64,000 nt of DNA from Polaribacter sp. (GCA_028336245.1 JAOKTT010000001.1:1-64000); one strand, 5' to 3'; shown: positions 20,972 to 31,538, numbered from the stretch's first letter. A program made the numbers and translations. The notes: generated from the letters alone by a model not told the origin.

Positions 20972-23095
20972 TTAACCTTTAGATTTTGCGATTACTTCTT
21001 CCGATATATTTGAAGGAGTTTCTGCGTAATGTGAAAATTCCATAGTAGAGGTTGCTCTACCAGAAGACAATGTTCTTAATGTAGTCACATAACCAAACAT
21101 CTCCGATAACGGTACATCTGCCTTTACAACTTTTGCTCCTGCTCTGTCATCCATTGCATTTACTTGCCCTCTTCTTCTATTTAAATCTCCTACGATATCA
21201 CCCATATAATCTTCAGGTGTAACCACATCCATTTTCATTATAGGCTCAAGAATCACAGCACCTGCTGCTTTCGCTGCCGCCTTATATCCCAGTTTTGCTG
21301 CTAGCTCAAAAGAAAGTGCATCAGAATCCACTGCGTGAAAAGAACCATCTTTCAATGTAATTTTCATAGAATCCATTTCAAAACCAGCTAAAGGTCCATT
21401 CTTCATGGCCATTGCAAATCCTTTTTCTATTGAAGGAATAAATTCTTTTGGAATACGACCTCCTTTAATCTGATCTACAAACTGTAAACCTGACCCTACG
21501 AAATCTTCATCCACTTGTCCCATTTCAAATACAATATCACCAAACTTACCACGTCCTCCAGATTGTTTCTTATAAACTTCTCTGTGATCTGCAGTTTTTG
21601 TTAAAGCTTCTTTATATTCAACTTGAGGCTCACCTTGATTCAATTCGACATTAAATTCACGTCTCATCCTATCCACAATAATATCTAAGTGTAATTCTCC
21701 CATTCCTGAGATAATTGTTTGTCCGGAAGCCTCGTCTGTTTTTACTTGAAAAGTAGGATCTTCTTCTGCTAATTTTGACAATGCAGTACCCATTTTTTCA
21801 ACATCAGCTTTCGTTTTGGGCTCTATAGCAATACCAATTACTGGGTCTGGAAAGTCCATTGATTCTAAAACAATTGGATGTTTTTCATCAGATAAAGTAT
21901 CTCCTGTTTTGATAGACTTAAAACCTACAGCAGCACCAATATCTCCAGCCTCAATATAATCAATTGCATTCTGCTTATTCGCATGCATTTGATAAATACG
22001 TGAAATACGTTCTTTTTTACCAGAACGATTGTTCAAAACATAAGAGCCTGCATCTAAACGACCAGAATATGCTCTAAAAAAAGCTAAACGTCCTACAAAA
22101 GGATCTGTTGCAATTTTAAATGCTAAAGCTGCAAAAGGCTCTTTAACATTTGGCTTGCGAATAATTTCTTCACCTGTATTTGGGTTTGTTCCCACAATAG
22201 CTTCTTTATCCAAGGGAGAAGGCAAATAACGACATACAGCATCTAAAAGAAACTGAACCCCTTTATTTTTAAATGCAGAACCACAAATCATAGGAATGAT
22301 AGACATGTCCATAACAGCAGCTCTCAATGCAGCATGCACTTCGTCTTCTGTAATAGAGTCTTCATCCTCCATGTATTTTTCTAACAAATCCTCATCATAA
22401 GCAGCAACTTCTTCAATAAGTTTACCACGAAGAATCTTTGCTTCTTCTTTCAATTCTTCAGGAATTGCAACAACATCAAATGTTGCTCCCATACCTTCAT
22501 CGTGCCATACAATAGCTCTGTTCTTCACAAGATCTACAATACCTTTAAAGTTCTCCTCGTCACCAATGTTTAAAACAATTGGCACTGCGTTTGAACCTAG
22601 CATTTCTTTCACTTGCTTACAAACCATCATAAAATCAGATCCTTGACGGTCCATTTTATTTACAAAACCAATTCTTGGCACTTTGTAATTGTCGGCAAGT
22701 CTCCAGTTTGTTTCCGATTGTGGCTCAACACCATCAACTGCTGAAAACAAAAACACCAAACCATCCAAAACACGCAAAGATCTATTTACTTCTACCGTAA
22801 AATCTACGTGACCTGGGGTATCAATAATATTAAAGTGATAATCTTTGGTATCTGCAAGAACCTCTGCATTTTCTTTTGGAAATTGCCAAGTACAAGTAGT
22901 CGCAGCAGAAGTAATTGTAATACCTCTTTCTTGCTCTTGCTCCATCCAGTCCATTGTCGCTGCTCCATCATGTACTTCTCCAATCTTGTGAGAAACACCA
23001 GTGTAGAACAACACACGTTCTGTAGTTGTGGTTTTACCAGCATCAATATGCGCAGCAATACCAATATTTCTAGTATATTTTAAATCTCTAGCCAT
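20972..23095 (-). CDS. fusA: Elongation factor G
   Basis: The 707-aa translocation GTPase. G1 is AHIDAGKTT (residues of about 16-24), G3 DTPGHVDF, G4 NKMDRQGSD; domain II, III, IV and V follow, with the domain IV segment [16 protein letters not shown] and domain [21 protein letters not shown]. It drives mRNA-tRNA movement and, with RRF, ribosome recycling. The length is normal. The gap to rpsG is 5 bp. Confidence 0.98.
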   Translation of the reverse strand: MARDLKYTRNIGIAAHIDAGKTTTTERVLFYTGVSHKIGEVHDGAATMDWMEQEQERGITITSAATTCTWQFPKENAEVLADTKDYHFNIIDTPGHVDFTVEVNRSLRVLDGLVFLFSAVDGVEPQSETNWRLADNYKVPRIGFVNKMDRQGSDFMMVCKQVKEMLGSNAVPIVLNIGDEENFKGIVDLVKNRAIVWHDEGMGATFDVVAIPEELKEEAKILRGKLIEEVAAYDEDLLEKYMEDEDSITEDEVHAALRAAVMDMSIIPMICGSAFKNKGVQFLLDAVCRYLPSPLDKEAIVGTNPNTGEEIIRKPNVKEPFAALAFKIATDPFVGRLAFFRAYSGRLDAGSYVLNNRSGKKERISRIYQMHANKQNAIDYIEAGDIGAAVGFKSIKTGDTLSDEKHPIVLESMDFPDPVIGIAIEPKTKADVEKMGTALSKLAEEDPTFQVKTDEASGQTIISGMGELHLDIIVDRMRREFNVELNQGEPQVEYKEALTKTADHREVYKKQSGGRGKFGDIVFEMGQVDEDFVGSGLQFVDQIKGGRIPKEFIPSIEKGFAMAMKNGPLAGFEMDSMKITLKDGSFHAVDSDALSFELAAKLGYKAAAKAAGAVILEPIMKMDVVTPEDYMGDIVGDLNRRRGQVNAMDDRAGAKVVKADVPLSEMFGYVTTLRTLSSGRATSTMEFSHYAETPSNISEEVIAKSKG

Positions 23096-23100
23096 TTCTA

Positions 23101-23577
23101 TTAAAATCTAAAGTGAGAGAATGCTTTATTCGCTTCTGCCATTTTGTGAGTATCTGTACGCTTTTTAACCGCAGCACCTTCTTCCTTAGCCGCAGCTAAA
23201 ATTTCAGCAGCTAAACGCTGTGCCATTGTTTTCTCGTTTCTTTTACGAGTGTACAAAATCATCCATTTAATAGCCATAGAAACCTTACGGTCTGGTCTAA
23301 TTTGCATAGGAATTTGAAATGTAGCTCCACCAACACGACGAGATCTTACTTCTACGTGTGGCATTACATTTGACAAACCATCTTTCCAAATTTCTAAAGC
23401 TGATTTTTCTTCTTCACCTTTTCTTTCTTCTACGATGTCTAACGCATCGTAAAATACTTTAAAAGCTACTGACTTTTTACCTGCCCACATTAAATTGTTA
23501 ACGAATCTAGTTACTAACTGATCGTTAAATTTCGGGTCTGGCAATAAGACTCTTTTTTTTGCTGCTCTTTTTCTCAT
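23101..23577 (-). CDS. rpsG: 30S ribosomal protein S7
   Basis: A 158-aa S7, the primary organiser of the 16S 3' domain, at the E site. Visible are [39 protein letters not shown] and [20 protein letters not shown]. It lies 26 bp after rpsL and 5 bp before fusA. Confidence 0.98.
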   Translation of the reverse strand: MRKRAAKKRVLLPDPKFNDQLVTRFVNNLMWAGKKSVAFKVFYDALDIVEERKGEEEKSALEIWKDGLSNVMPHVEVRSRRVGGATFQIPMQIRPDRKVSMAIKWMILYTRKRNEKTMAQRLAAEILAAAKEEGAAVKKRTDTHKMAEANKAFSHFRF

Positions 23578-23603
23578 GTCTTTACATTAAAAAAGTTACT
23601 AAT

Positions 23604-23978
23604 TTACTTTTTTGGGCGTTTTGCTCCGTACTTAGATCTACGTTGGGTTCTACCCTCTACTCCCGCAGTATCTAATGCACCACGTACTACGTGGTATTTA
23701 ACTCCTGGCAAATCTTTTACCCTTCCACCTCTAACTAATACTATCGAGTGCTCTTGTAAGTTATGTCCTTCACCTGGGATGTACGCATTTATCTCATTAC
23801 CATTTGTCAATCTAACTCTGGCAACTTTACGCATTGCTGAATTAGGTTTCTTTGGCGTTGTGGTATAAACACGAGTACATACTCCACGTCTTTGAGGACA
23901 AGACAACAAAGCAGCCGATTTACTCTTCTTAGTTATTTTGGTTCTTCCTTTACGAACTAATTGTTGAATAGTAGGCAT
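23604..23978 (-). CDS. rpsL: 30S ribosomal protein S12
   Basis: A 124-aa S12, the decoding-centre protein. The segments [20 protein letters not shown] and [20 protein letters not shown] are intact, including the Lys residues whose replacement gives streptomycin resistance, so the sequence is of the wild (sensitive) type at these positions. It is the first gene of the ribosomal supercluster. Confidence 0.98.
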   Translation of the reverse strand: MPTIQQLVRKGRTKITKKSKSAALLSCPQRRGVCTRVYTTTPKKPNSAMRKVARVRLTNGNEINAYIPGEGHNLQEHSIVLVRGGRVKDLPGVKYHVVRGALDTAGVEGRTQRRSKYGAKRPKK

Positions 23979-24035
23979 ACTAAATAATTACTGGTTTTAG
24001 TTTATATTAAACTTCTTCTCTTTTTTAAGAGTGCG

Positions 24036-24066
24036 CAAATGTACAATTAAATTCTAATTATTCAAA
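24036..24066 (-). promoter_or_regulatory. Promoter of the ribosomal supercluster (rpsL)
   Basis: On the minus strand TTTG (complement of 24063-24066) is followed after 19 nt by TACATTTG (complement of 24036-24043), an exact match to the Bacteroidota primary sigma consensus. The start of transcription would be near 24030, giving a leader of about 50 nt to the rpsL ATG. Confidence 0.8.
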
Positions 24067-24125
24067 TATCAGTACCTTCTTTTTTAAAAAGCATTTTTAT
24101 ATTTAAGTATTTGCTCATTTTTAAA

Positions 24126-24133
24126 TACATTTG
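24126..24133 (+). promoter_or_regulatory. Possible -7 element for the Omp85-like gene
   Basis: TACATTTG matches TAnnTTTG exactly and faces the plus-strand gene. TTTG at 24110-24113 is too close to serve as a normal -33 element. If it is used, transcription begins near 24140 and the TTG at 24131 cannot be the start codon. Confidence 0.45.
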
Positions 24134-24154
24134 AATTTCAAAATAAACATAATT

Positions 24155-25819
24155 TTGATTTTTAAAAAAAAAAAATTCTTATTATTAATGTGGCTCTTCG
24201 GTTTGTCTTCGGGACTCCTGTCTCAAGAACTTCACTTAAATTTAACTTCTAAAGAAACCGTTGAAAATATATTTTTAAAAACCCTTAATTTTCAACAAAA
24301 ACATTCGGATACGATTTCGATACAGCATACACTAAAAAAAATTGAACGCCAACTGAAATTACATGGATTTTTCTTAAGCACCTTAGACAGCACCCTTACA
24401 AACAAAACAAACTTTACTGCTTTTTTTTCTTTGAAGGAGAAGCTAGACACCGCCGTGCTTTACTTTGAACAAAAACCAGCATTTTTATTAAAAAAATTCA
24501 AATTCAAAGATTCTATTTTAAGCCTACCAATATACGAATTGGAAGAAACTTTAGAGAAAATTTCAGACAGCTTTGAGAACGCTGGAAACGCATTCTCAAA
24601 AATAAAATTAAAAAACTTTAGAATCAGGGACAAAACTCTATTCGCAGAACTTCAATTTGCAGTTGCTAAAAAAAGAAAAATAAACAAATTAATTTTTAAA
24701 GGGTATCCAAATTTTCCAAAAGCATTTGTTCGCAACCATTTTCAAATTCGGGATACTTCTACCTTTAATAAAAAACAACTGCAGAAATTCTCTAAATTAT
24801 CTCAAAACTTAACTTTTGCTTCAGAAATAAAACCTCCAGAAACTTTATTTACCCAAGACTCCACATTTGTATATATTTATTTAAAAAAAAAGAAGGGTAC
24901 TAGTTTTGACGGCCTTATAAATTTTAATACTCAAGAAAGTGGAGCAATACAATTCAATGGACACCTTGACCTCAAAATAAATAATCTTTTAAACAAAGGT
25001 GAAAGCTTAGCACTATTATGGAAACATTATGGCAATGAAAAACAAGAGTTTCAATTGGCCACCACAACTCCTTATCTCTTTAATTCTAAAATATCTCCAG
25101 AACTAAATTTTTCTATCTATAAACAAGACTCTACTTTTCTAAACACCAAATTTCATTCAAACATAAAGTACCAGGTAACCAATAGGGCTTCCTTATATGT
25201 CAGTTTTTCTTCTGAAAACTCAGAAAAATTATCCAATGCGTCGTTAGAGCGCATTGAATCCTTTAAAAGCAATTTTTTTGGTTTTGGATATGCAATAAGA
25301 GTTCCGAAAAAGAACCACTTCGATAAAACCACTTTTTCATTCAATATAAACCCCTCTTTTGGAAAAAGAAAAGACACCAACGGCTCTTCACATCAAATAA
25401 AATTAGAAAGCACACTCTCTTACCTCCTGGACCTCAATCAAAGGAGCAGCTTTTATTTTAAAAATAGTATTGGTATTTTAAATTCTAAAAACTACATTGA
25501 AAACGAGTTGTTTAGAATTGGAGGGAACAATACTATACGGGGATTCAAAGAACAAAGTCTGTATCTTAAAGAATACCTGATTCAAAGTATTGAATACAGA
25601 TACCACACCGCAAACAACGCTTTTCTTTATTCAATTACAGACCTAGCTCTAGTATCTACAACAAATCAAACAGAAAAACTACTGGGAATGGGCATTGGCT
25701 ATTTGTTCTCCACGAACAATGCGCAAATAAATATCTCCACCGCCATAGGTAGTAGTTCCAATACTCCAATAAATTTAAAAAATACACAGTTTTTTGTAAA
25801 TTGGGTCAACTTCTTTTGA
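24155..25819 (+). CDS. Omp85/TamA-like outer-membrane beta-barrel protein
   Basis: An outer-membrane barrel protein of the BamA/TamA (surface antigen D15) type. The frame opens at a TTG at 24131; I prefer the TTG at 24155, which gives a neat signal peptide (MIFKKKKFLLLMWLFGLSSG LLSQ) and lies downstream of a -7 element; the ATG at 24188 is a third choice. The N-terminal 210 residues look like one or two POTRA-like domains (KINKLIFKGYPNFPKAFVRN HFQIRD). The barrel has the Omp85 L6 motif as FRIGGNNTIRGFKEQSLY (canonical VRGF), and the chain ends in Phe. The length (about 555 aa) is shorter than BamA. It may act in outer-membrane protein or lipid transport; the substrate is unknown. Confidence 0.8.
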   Translation: MIFKKKKFLLLMWLFGLSSGLLSQELHLNLTSKETVENIFLKTLNFQQKHSDTISIQHTLKKIERQLKLHGFFLSTLDSTLTNKTNFTAFFSLKEKLDTAVLYFEQKPAFLLKKFKFKDSILSLPIYELEETLEKISDSFENAGNAFSKIKLKNFRIRDKTLFAELQFAVAKKRKINKLIFKGYPNFPKAFVRNHFQIRDTSTFNKKQLQKFSKLSQNLTFASEIKPPETLFTQDSTFVYIYLKKKKGTSFDGLINFNTQESGAIQFNGHLDLKINNLLNKGESLALLWKHYGNEKQEFQLATTTPYLFNSKISPELNFSIYKQDSTFLNTKFHSNIKYQVTNRASLYVSFSSENSEKLSNASLERIESFKSNFFGFGYAIRVPKKNHFDKTTFSFNINPSFGKRKDTNGSSHQIKLESTLSYLLDLNQRSSFYFKNSIGILNSKNYIENELFRIGGNNTIRGFKEQSLYLKEYLIQSIEYRYHTANNAFLYSITDLALVSTTNQTEKLLGMGIGYLFSTNNAQINISTAIGSSSNTPINLKNTQFFVNWVNFF

Positions 25820-26189
25820 ATTGGTCGGAACTTCCTTTTATTCATTTAAAATTTTGCAACTTAAATCTAATAGCATCATTACCATCAGTTTATTGATAGC
25901 TACATATATTTAAACATAATCACAGCAACTTAATTTAAACTTTCAAATAAGTATCACTTCCTATGATTTTCTCTCCAGGAAGAAGGTAAAAAATTTTACG
26001 CACTACCCTCATAAAATGAAACAACTATTCATATCGCTCTTAAATATTTAATTAAAGTTAAAAAGAAAGTAATTTAATAAATTCTCAAAAAAAACGTTTT
26101 TTTTTTAAATTAATTTAAAATAAATAAATTATTTTATGAATACCGTAAATTATTTTACTCATCTCCTAGGTCAATTAAGAAAATTTTAA
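25820..26189. other. Gene-free stretch before the first susC
   Basis: About 370 bp, very AT-rich, with no credible ORF on either strand. It includes an A8/T8 palindrome around a CG (26087-26104, AAAACGTTTT core) that could form a weak hairpin. I see no strong terminator for the Omp85-like gene. Confidence 0.4.
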
Positions 26190-26222
26190 CACCTTTGAAC
26201 TAATTAATTCAAATCAAATAAA
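26190..26222 (+). promoter_or_regulatory. Weak promoter/leader of first susC
   Basis: CACCTTTG (26190-26197) stands where TATGTTTG stands in front of the second susC (31504-31511), and the following leader (AACTAATT.. ATTCAAAT) is shared with it. The -7 match is poor (TA replaced by CA), so regulation by an activator or a weak basal level is possible. Confidence 0.4.
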
Positions 26223-26225
26223 ATG

Positions 26226-29200
26226 ATGAAAACAAAGTTTAATGGAATTTTAACGCTATTGCTAGCGTTTGTTGTGCACATAACGTTTGCACAGGAAAAA
26301 ACTGTTTCTGGTACGGTGTCAGACGAATCAGGTACACTGCCGGGCGTGAGTGTCGTTATTAAAGGCACGAGCACAGGAACTCAAACTGATTTTGATGGAA
26401 AATACGCTATCATAGCAAAGCAAGGAGACATCTTAAGCTTTAGCTACATGGGGTACAAAACTGTTGAACAATCCGTAACTGATACCAATACAATGAATGT
26501 ATCCTTACAACAAGACGCTAATTTATTAGACGAAATTGTAGTTACGGCCTTAGGTATTTCTAAAGAGAAAAAATCATTAGGATACTCTACTCAAAAAGTT
26601 GATGGAGATGAAGTTTCTAGAGTTAAAGACGCAAACTTTATTAACTCATTATCTGGTAAAATATCAGGTGTAGAGATTAAGTCAAGTGGAACTATGGGTG
26701 GATCTACAAATGTTATTATTCGTGGAAACAGTTCATTAACAGGAAATAATCAAGCATTATTTGTAGTAGACGGTGTTCCGATGAGCAATAACAATACGAA
26801 CACTTCTGGCCAGACAACAGGTAGAGGTGGTTATGATTATGGAAATGCTGCTTCAGACATTAACCCAGATGATATTGCATCAATCAATGTACTAAAAGGT
26901 GGAGCGGCTTCTGTGTTGTATGGATCTAGCGCGGCAAATGGAGTTGTGATTATTACCACTAAGAAAGGTAAATCTAAAAAGAATCAACTTGGTGTTACTA
27001 TCAACTCAAGTTTCTCTTTAGGTGCTATCGACAAAACTACGTTTACTGAATACCAAGATGGTTACGGTGCTGGTTATGGAGCTTATTACGGAAGTACTGG
27101 TTATTTTAATGATGTTGATATGAATGGAGACGGAGTCTTAGACTTAGTAACTCCTTCTACAGAAGACGCTTCTTTTGGAGCAGCCTTTGACGGTAGAATG
27201 GTGTACCAATGGAATTCATTTTACCCACAATTACCTGATACTTACTTAAAAGCAACACCATGGCAAGCTGCTAAAAACACACCAGTAAGCTTTTATGAAA
27301 CTGCTGAAACAGCGATAAACAGTCTTTCTTTTGAGGGTTCTACAGATACATCAACGTATAGATTTGCGTACACAAATTTTGATCAAAAAGGTGTTTTACC
27401 CAACAGTTCAATCAAAAAAGATATTATCGATTTTGGTTCTAGTTATGATTTAACTGACAGATTTAATATTAGGTCAAAAATAACATACTCTAGCGTAAGA
27501 GGTAAAGGACGTTATGGAACAGGTTATGATTCTAAAAACGTTAATCAATCATTTAAACAATGGTTTCAGACGAATGTAGATATCAAAGAATTAGAAGATG
27601 CTTACTTTTTAACAGGAGAAAACATTACTTGGAACAGTAATTCTACGACAGATTTAACTCCTATTTACATGGACAATCCTTACTGGACACGTTACGAGAA
27701 TTATCAAAATGATGAAAGAAACCGTATCAATGGACACGTTACCATGTCTTTTGAGGTGAACGATTGGTTAAACGTAATGGGTAGAGCTACAATTGATACT
27801 TACAGCCAAATACAAGAAGAAAGAATTGCAGTAGGTAGTGTAGACGTGTCTGAATACAGCAAAGCTGTAAACCGTTTTCAAAACAACAACTACGATCTTT
27901 ATCTGAATTTTGATAAAAACTTCCTAGAGGATAAGTTAAATGTTAGAGGTACCTTAGGAGCCAACATCGTAAGAACTACCATAAACAACATGTCTGCTAG
28001 AACTACTGGAGGTCTTGTAGTTCCTGGACTATATGCGTTAAGTAATAGTAAAGAACTTTCATCTGCACCTGGAGAATATGAAGCTACTTTTGGTAGAAAC
28101 TCAATCTTTGGAAATGTTAGTTTAGGATATGACAACTTCTTATACTTAGAAGGTTCTTACAGAAATGAAAAAGCGTCTACATTACCTAAGGATAATAATA
28201 CATTTGATTATTTTGCAGTTTCTTCAAGTTTTATATTTTCTAAATTTATTGATTCTGACCTTATCTCATTTGGTAAGTTAAGAGCGGGCTATGCAGAAAC
28301 TGGTAATGCTGCAGATGCACTTAGAATTTACGATACCTATTCTGCTATTGGAAACATGGGTGGTAATCCTCTTTACTCTTTGCCTTCATCTAAAAATAAC
28401 GCAAACTTACAAGATGAGTCAACCAAAGAAATGGAAGCAGGTTTAGAAATGAGATTTGCAAATAACAGATTAGGTTTTGATTTTTCAGCATATAATAAAA
28501 AATCAATTAATCAAATTATGTCTGTATCTGTTTCTACAGCTACGGGGTACGACTCAAAATTTGTGAATGCAGGAGAAATATCTAACAAAGGTGTAGAACT
28601 TAGCCTTTATGGAGAGCCTATTAGAACTAGTGATTTTAATTGGAAAGTAAATGTAAACTGGAGTAAAAACCAAAATGAAGTTGTTTCTTTATACGGTGAT
28701 GTAAACCAATTACAGCTAGCGAGTGTGCAAGGTGGTGTTTCTATTAATGCTACAATTGGGCAACCTTATGGTTCTATTGTTGGTTATAACTATGTGTATG
28801 ACGCAAATGGTAACCAAACTATTGGTGCTGATGGATACTATACAAAATCGTCCTCTAAAGAAGTGATCGGTAATGTAAACCCAGATTGGATTGGTGGAAT
28901 TAATAACTCATTCAGATATAAAAACTTTAACTTTAGTTTCTTAATTGACATTAAAAAAGGTGGTGATGTATTTTCTCTTGATACTTGGTATGGTTATGCA
29001 ACTGGTATTTATGCAAATACAGACTTTGTAAATGACCTTGGAAACCCAGTAAGAAATAGCTTAGCTAATGGCGGAGGTGTCGTTTTAGACGGCGTCTTGG
29101 CTGATGGATCTGTAAATACTACAAGAGTTAGAACAGATTACTATGCAAACCCTTGGGGATACAAGCATGCTCCAAATGCAGAACATACTTATGACGCAGG

Positions 29201-29438
29201 ATTTGTAAAACTAAGAGAGGTTTCTCTTTCTTATGATTTTGATACTACGGTCATTGAGAGATTAAAAATTGCTAAGTTAACATTAACTGCAATAGGTAAA
29301 AACTTATGGATTATTGATAAAAGTACGCCCTACGCAGATCCTGAAGCAGGTTTAAGTTCGGGGAATATCCAAGGATATCAATCTGGTGCGTACCCTTCTG
29401 TAAGGGAATTTGGTTTAAATCTTAAAGTTCAACTCTAA
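26226..29438 (+). CDS. SusC/RagA-family TonB-dependent outer-membrane transporter (first pair)
   Basis: A 1070-aa TonB-dependent transporter (1071 aa if the ATG three bases upstream is used). I chose the second ATG because the paralogue at 31539 starts with the same MKTKFNGIL. Signal peptide 1-23 ending TFAQ; a carboxypeptidase-regulatory-like domain follows (TVSGTVSDESGTLPGVSVVI, DFDGKYAI, about 25-100), then the TonB box (LDEIVVTALG), plug (SLSGKISGVEI, IIRGNSSLTGNN, LYGSSAANGVVIITTKKGKS) and barrel ending in GLNLKVQL. It imports oligomeric substrate captured by the SusD partner 13 bp downstream. No enzyme nearby reveals the substrate. Confidence 0.93.
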   Translation: MKTKFNGILTLLLAFVVHITFAQEKTVSGTVSDESGTLPGVSVVIKGTSTGTQTDFDGKYAIIAKQGDILSFSYMGYKTVEQSVTDTNTMNVSLQQDANLLDEIVVTALGISKEKKSLGYSTQKVDGDEVSRVKDANFINSLSGKISGVEIKSSGTMGGSTNVIIRGNSSLTGNNQALFVVDGVPMSNNNTNTSGQTTGRGGYDYGNAASDINPDDIASINVLKGGAASVLYGSSAANGVVIITTKKGKSKKNQLGVTINSSFSLGAIDKTTFTEYQDGYGAGYGAYYGSTGYFNDVDMNGDGVLDLVTPSTEDASFGAAFDGRMVYQWNSFYPQLPDTYLKATPWQAAKNTPVSFYETAETAINSLSFEGSTDTSTYRFAYTNFDQKGVLPNSSIKKDIIDFGSSYDLTDRFNIRSKITYSSVRGKGRYGTGYDSKNVNQSFKQWFQTNVDIKELEDAYFLTGENITWNSNSTTDLTPIYMDNPYWTRYENYQNDERNRINGHVTMSFEVNDWLNVMGRATIDTYSQIQEERIAVGSVDVSEYSKAVNRFQNNNYDLYLNFDKNFLEDKLNVRGTLGANIVRTTINNMSARTTGGLVVPGLYALSNSKELSSAPGEYEATFGRNSIFGNVSLGYDNFLYLEGSYRNEKASTLPKDNNTFDYFAVSSSFIFSKFIDSDLISFGKLRAGYAETGNAADALRIYDTYSAIGNMGGNPLYSLPSSKNNANLQDESTKEMEAGLEMRFANNRLGFDFSAYNKKSINQIMSVSVSTATGYDSKFVNAGEISNKGVELSLYGEPIRTSDFNWKVNVNWSKNQNEVVSLYGDVNQLQLASVQGGVSINATIGQPYGSIVGYNYVYDANGNQTIGADGYYTKSSSKEVIGNVNPDWIGGINNSFRYKNFNFSFLIDIKKGGDVFSLDTWYGYATGIYANTDFVNDLGNPVRNSLANGGGVVLDGVLADGSVNTTRVRTDYYANPWGYKHAPNAEHTYDAGFVKLREVSLSYDFDTTVIERLKIAKLTLTAIGKNLWIIDKSTPYADPEAGLSSGNIQGYQSGAYPSVREFGLNLKVQL

Positions 29439-29451
29439 AAATAATTTAATT

Positions 29452-30870
29452 ATGAAAAAACTTATAATAATAGCTTTTATTTTAGTAGGCGCTATTTCAT
29501 GTACTAATGATTTTAGTGAATGGAATATAGATCCGAAAAAAGCGACAGAAGTGCCAGCTAGCACACTATTTAGTAATGCCGAGAGAAACTTGGTAAGAAC
29601 AATGAAAACCCAGAATGTTAATACAAACATCTTTAACTTTATGGCTCAATACTGGACCGCAACAACCTATCCAGATGAGTCTAATTATGATTTAGGATCA
29701 CGTGATGTACCTGGTAACTTTTGGAATGCACTATATACAGGGGTTTTAATTGATTTAAAGGAATCATCTAAAGTGTTAAATGCTACAACCGCAACTTTGG
29801 CACCGGCACTTTTACCTAAAAACAAAAATCAATTAGCAGTGGTATCTATACTTGAAGTATATACCTACCACGTATTGGTTGATGTTTTTGGAGATGTTCC
29901 ATTTATCGAAGCTTTAGATATCGATAATTCGTCACCAAAATATGACGATGATACCGCAATTTACGCTGCATTATTTGTGCAACTTGACGCTGCAATTGGC
30001 AATTTAGATGCAAGTGCTGGTTCTTTTGGAAGTGCAGATTTTATTTACGAAGGAGATGTGTCTTCTTGGGAAAAATTCGCGAATTCTTTAAAGTTAAGAA
30101 TGGCCTTAAGAGTGAAAGATGGTGCGAAAATCAGTTCTGCTATTGCAGGAGGTGTATTTACCTCTAATAGCGATAATGCTGCATTTAAATTCTTATCATC
30201 TGCACCGTATTCAAATCCGTTATGGGAGAATTTAGTTCAAAGTGGTCGTTCAGATGTTTTAGTTTCTGACACCTTTGTAAATATTATATCTCCTTTAAAT
30301 GATCCTAGAACACCTGCATATATGGATGATAACCAAGACCCATATGTTGGAGGGCCTTATGGAGCAAATAATTCTTTTGCAGAATTTACGCATTTGGGAG
30401 CTATTTTCCATGAGCCAGCTTTCGAAGGTGTTATTTTAGACTATGCAGAAGTTAAATTTTTATTAGCTGAAGCCGCGGCAAGAGGTCTTGGTGGGGTTAC
30501 TGCAGCTGAAGCCCATTACAATGAAGCAGTTACTGCTTCAATTGAATACTGGGTACCGGGAGCGGATACCGCAACCTATTTAGCGCAAAATACGGTTGCG
30601 TATGATGCTACTAACTGGGAAATGTCAATTGGAATGCAAAAATACATTGCTTTGTATTCTCACGGATTTGAAGGTTGGGCGTCATGGAGAATATTTGGAT
30701 ACCCTACATTAAATGCTCCTTCTACTGCGCACATAAGTGCAGCAGGAATGGTACCTGTTAGATTCACGTATCCTGCAGATGAGTCTCAAAGAAATGGAGC
30801 CAACTATGAGGCAGCTAGTACTAATATAGGTGGAGATAAGTTTTCTACCAAAATTTTCTGGAATAAATAA
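29452..30870 (+). CDS. SusD/RagB-family nutrient-binding lipoprotein (first pair)
   Basis: A 472-aa lipoprotein. The signal sequence MKKLIIIAFILVGAISC gives a lipobox (AIS-Cys17), followed by TNDFSEWNIDPKKATEVPAS, typical of the SusD-like_2 branch, then helical repeats (ILEVYTYHVLVDVFGDVPFI) and the C-terminal DYAEVKFLLAEAAARG and YIALYSHGFEGWASWRIFGY segments. It forms the lid over the SusC barrel and binds the substrate at the cell surface. It is translationally close to its susC (13 bp) and ends in a strong terminator at 30916. Confidence 0.92.
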   Translation: MKKLIIIAFILVGAISCTNDFSEWNIDPKKATEVPASTLFSNAERNLVRTMKTQNVNTNIFNFMAQYWTATTYPDESNYDLGSRDVPGNFWNALYTGVLIDLKESSKVLNATTATLAPALLPKNKNQLAVVSILEVYTYHVLVDVFGDVPFIEALDIDNSSPKYDDDTAIYAALFVQLDAAIGNLDASAGSFGSADFIYEGDVSSWEKFANSLKLRMALRVKDGAKISSAIAGGVFTSNSDNAAFKFLSSAPYSNPLWENLVQSGRSDVLVSDTFVNIISPLNDPRTPAYMDDNQDPYVGGPYGANNSFAEFTHLGAIFHEPAFEGVILDYAEVKFLLAEAAARGLGGVTAAEAHYNEAVTASIEYWVPGADTATYLAQNTVAYDATNWEMSIGMQKYIALYSHGFEGWASWRIFGYPTLNAPSTAHISAAGMVPVRFTYPADESQRNGANYEAASTNIGGDKFSTKIFWNK

Positions 30871-30915
30871 TACAATTACAGCTGATAAATTTAAAAGCTT
30901 TTTTTTAATAGATTG

Positions 30916-30948
30916 AACCAGTGAATATAAATTCACTGGTTTTTTTTC
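30916..30948 (+). terminator. Terminator after first susC-susD pair
   Basis: A perfect 11-bp stem AACCAGTGAAT / ATTCACTGGTT with loop ATAA (30916-30941) followed by a run of T. It ends the first SusCD transcript 46 bp past the stop. Confidence 0.92.
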
Positions 30949-31052
30949 TAAAAACTTCATATTTATACCAGCCAAACTGCCATTAATTCAGATATAATAC
31001 CAAAAAAAAATACTAACCTTTTATTATTTATATATTTAATCGGTTTACATTT

Positions 31053-31097
31053 AAGAAAGCTGAGCAATGGAAACATTGTTCAGCTTTCTTTTTTTTA
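31053..31097 (+). terminator. Strong orphan terminator between the SusCD pairs
   Basis: A 17-bp stem (31053-31069 with 31074-31090, one G-U pair) capped by a GAAA tetraloop and followed by a T-run. The preceding gene already has a terminator at 30916, and no ORF lies between, so it may end a short non-coding RNA of up to about 100 nt, or be a leftover of a lost gene. Confidence 0.8.
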
Positions 31098-31503
31098 TTC
31101 AAATTAATATAGGACCTCATAAATAACATTTATAAAACAATAATAAATATTTAAAAACACCAATTAGAATCTCCCCGAACATACACCCTGCCTATTTTTA
31201 AATTGCAGGAGGCAAAGAAAGATTCTCTGTTACAGGCATTAAATACTTGGTAGAAAATAAAATTGGCCTCTAGAAAACTAAGATAAATCATAATGCACGA
31301 ATTTAAATCGCTGAAAATTATATTGTTATAATAAATTAAATTATCCTTTAACAAAAAAAAGCATGCCCTACTATTTATTCATTTCTCATAATTAAACCTA
31401 AGCAAAACCATAAATATCTATTAAATCTTTAAAAACACTCCCTAATTCTTGTATTTTTAATAACAAAAAATTAATAAATAATGTTTATGTAATATTAATT
31501 TAA
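31098..31503. other. Gene-free stretch before the second susC
   Basis: About 400 bp of AT-rich sequence. A 67-codon frame on the minus strand (31151-31354) has no recognisable feature and is not accepted. In the plus strand the 31205-31240 part has a short open stretch that suggests nothing definite. It may be remnant DNA. Confidence 0.4.
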
Positions 31504-31511
31504 TATGTTTG
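31504..31511 (+). promoter_or_regulatory. -7 element of second susC
   Basis: TATGTTTG is an exact TAnnTTTG, 27 nt before the susC ATG. A TTTA at 31484-31487 is a weak -33 candidate with a short spacing. Confidence 0.55.
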
Positions 31512-31538
31512 TAGCAACTAATTCAAATAATCAAAAAA

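Noticed and set aside
20952-20972. Missing tuf gene between fusA and rpsJ as a deletion
   Set aside because: The order rpsL-rpsG-fusA-rpsJ without tuf is the usual one in Bacteroidota; not an anomaly.
24131-24154. TTG at 24131 as start of the Omp85-like protein
   Set aside because: It overlaps an exact -7 element, so the mRNA would begin after it; the TTG at 24155 gives a better signal peptide. Not fully excluded.
31151-31354. 67-codon minus-strand frame between the SusCD pairs
   Set aside because: No start context, no signal peptide and no motif; AT-rich chance frame.
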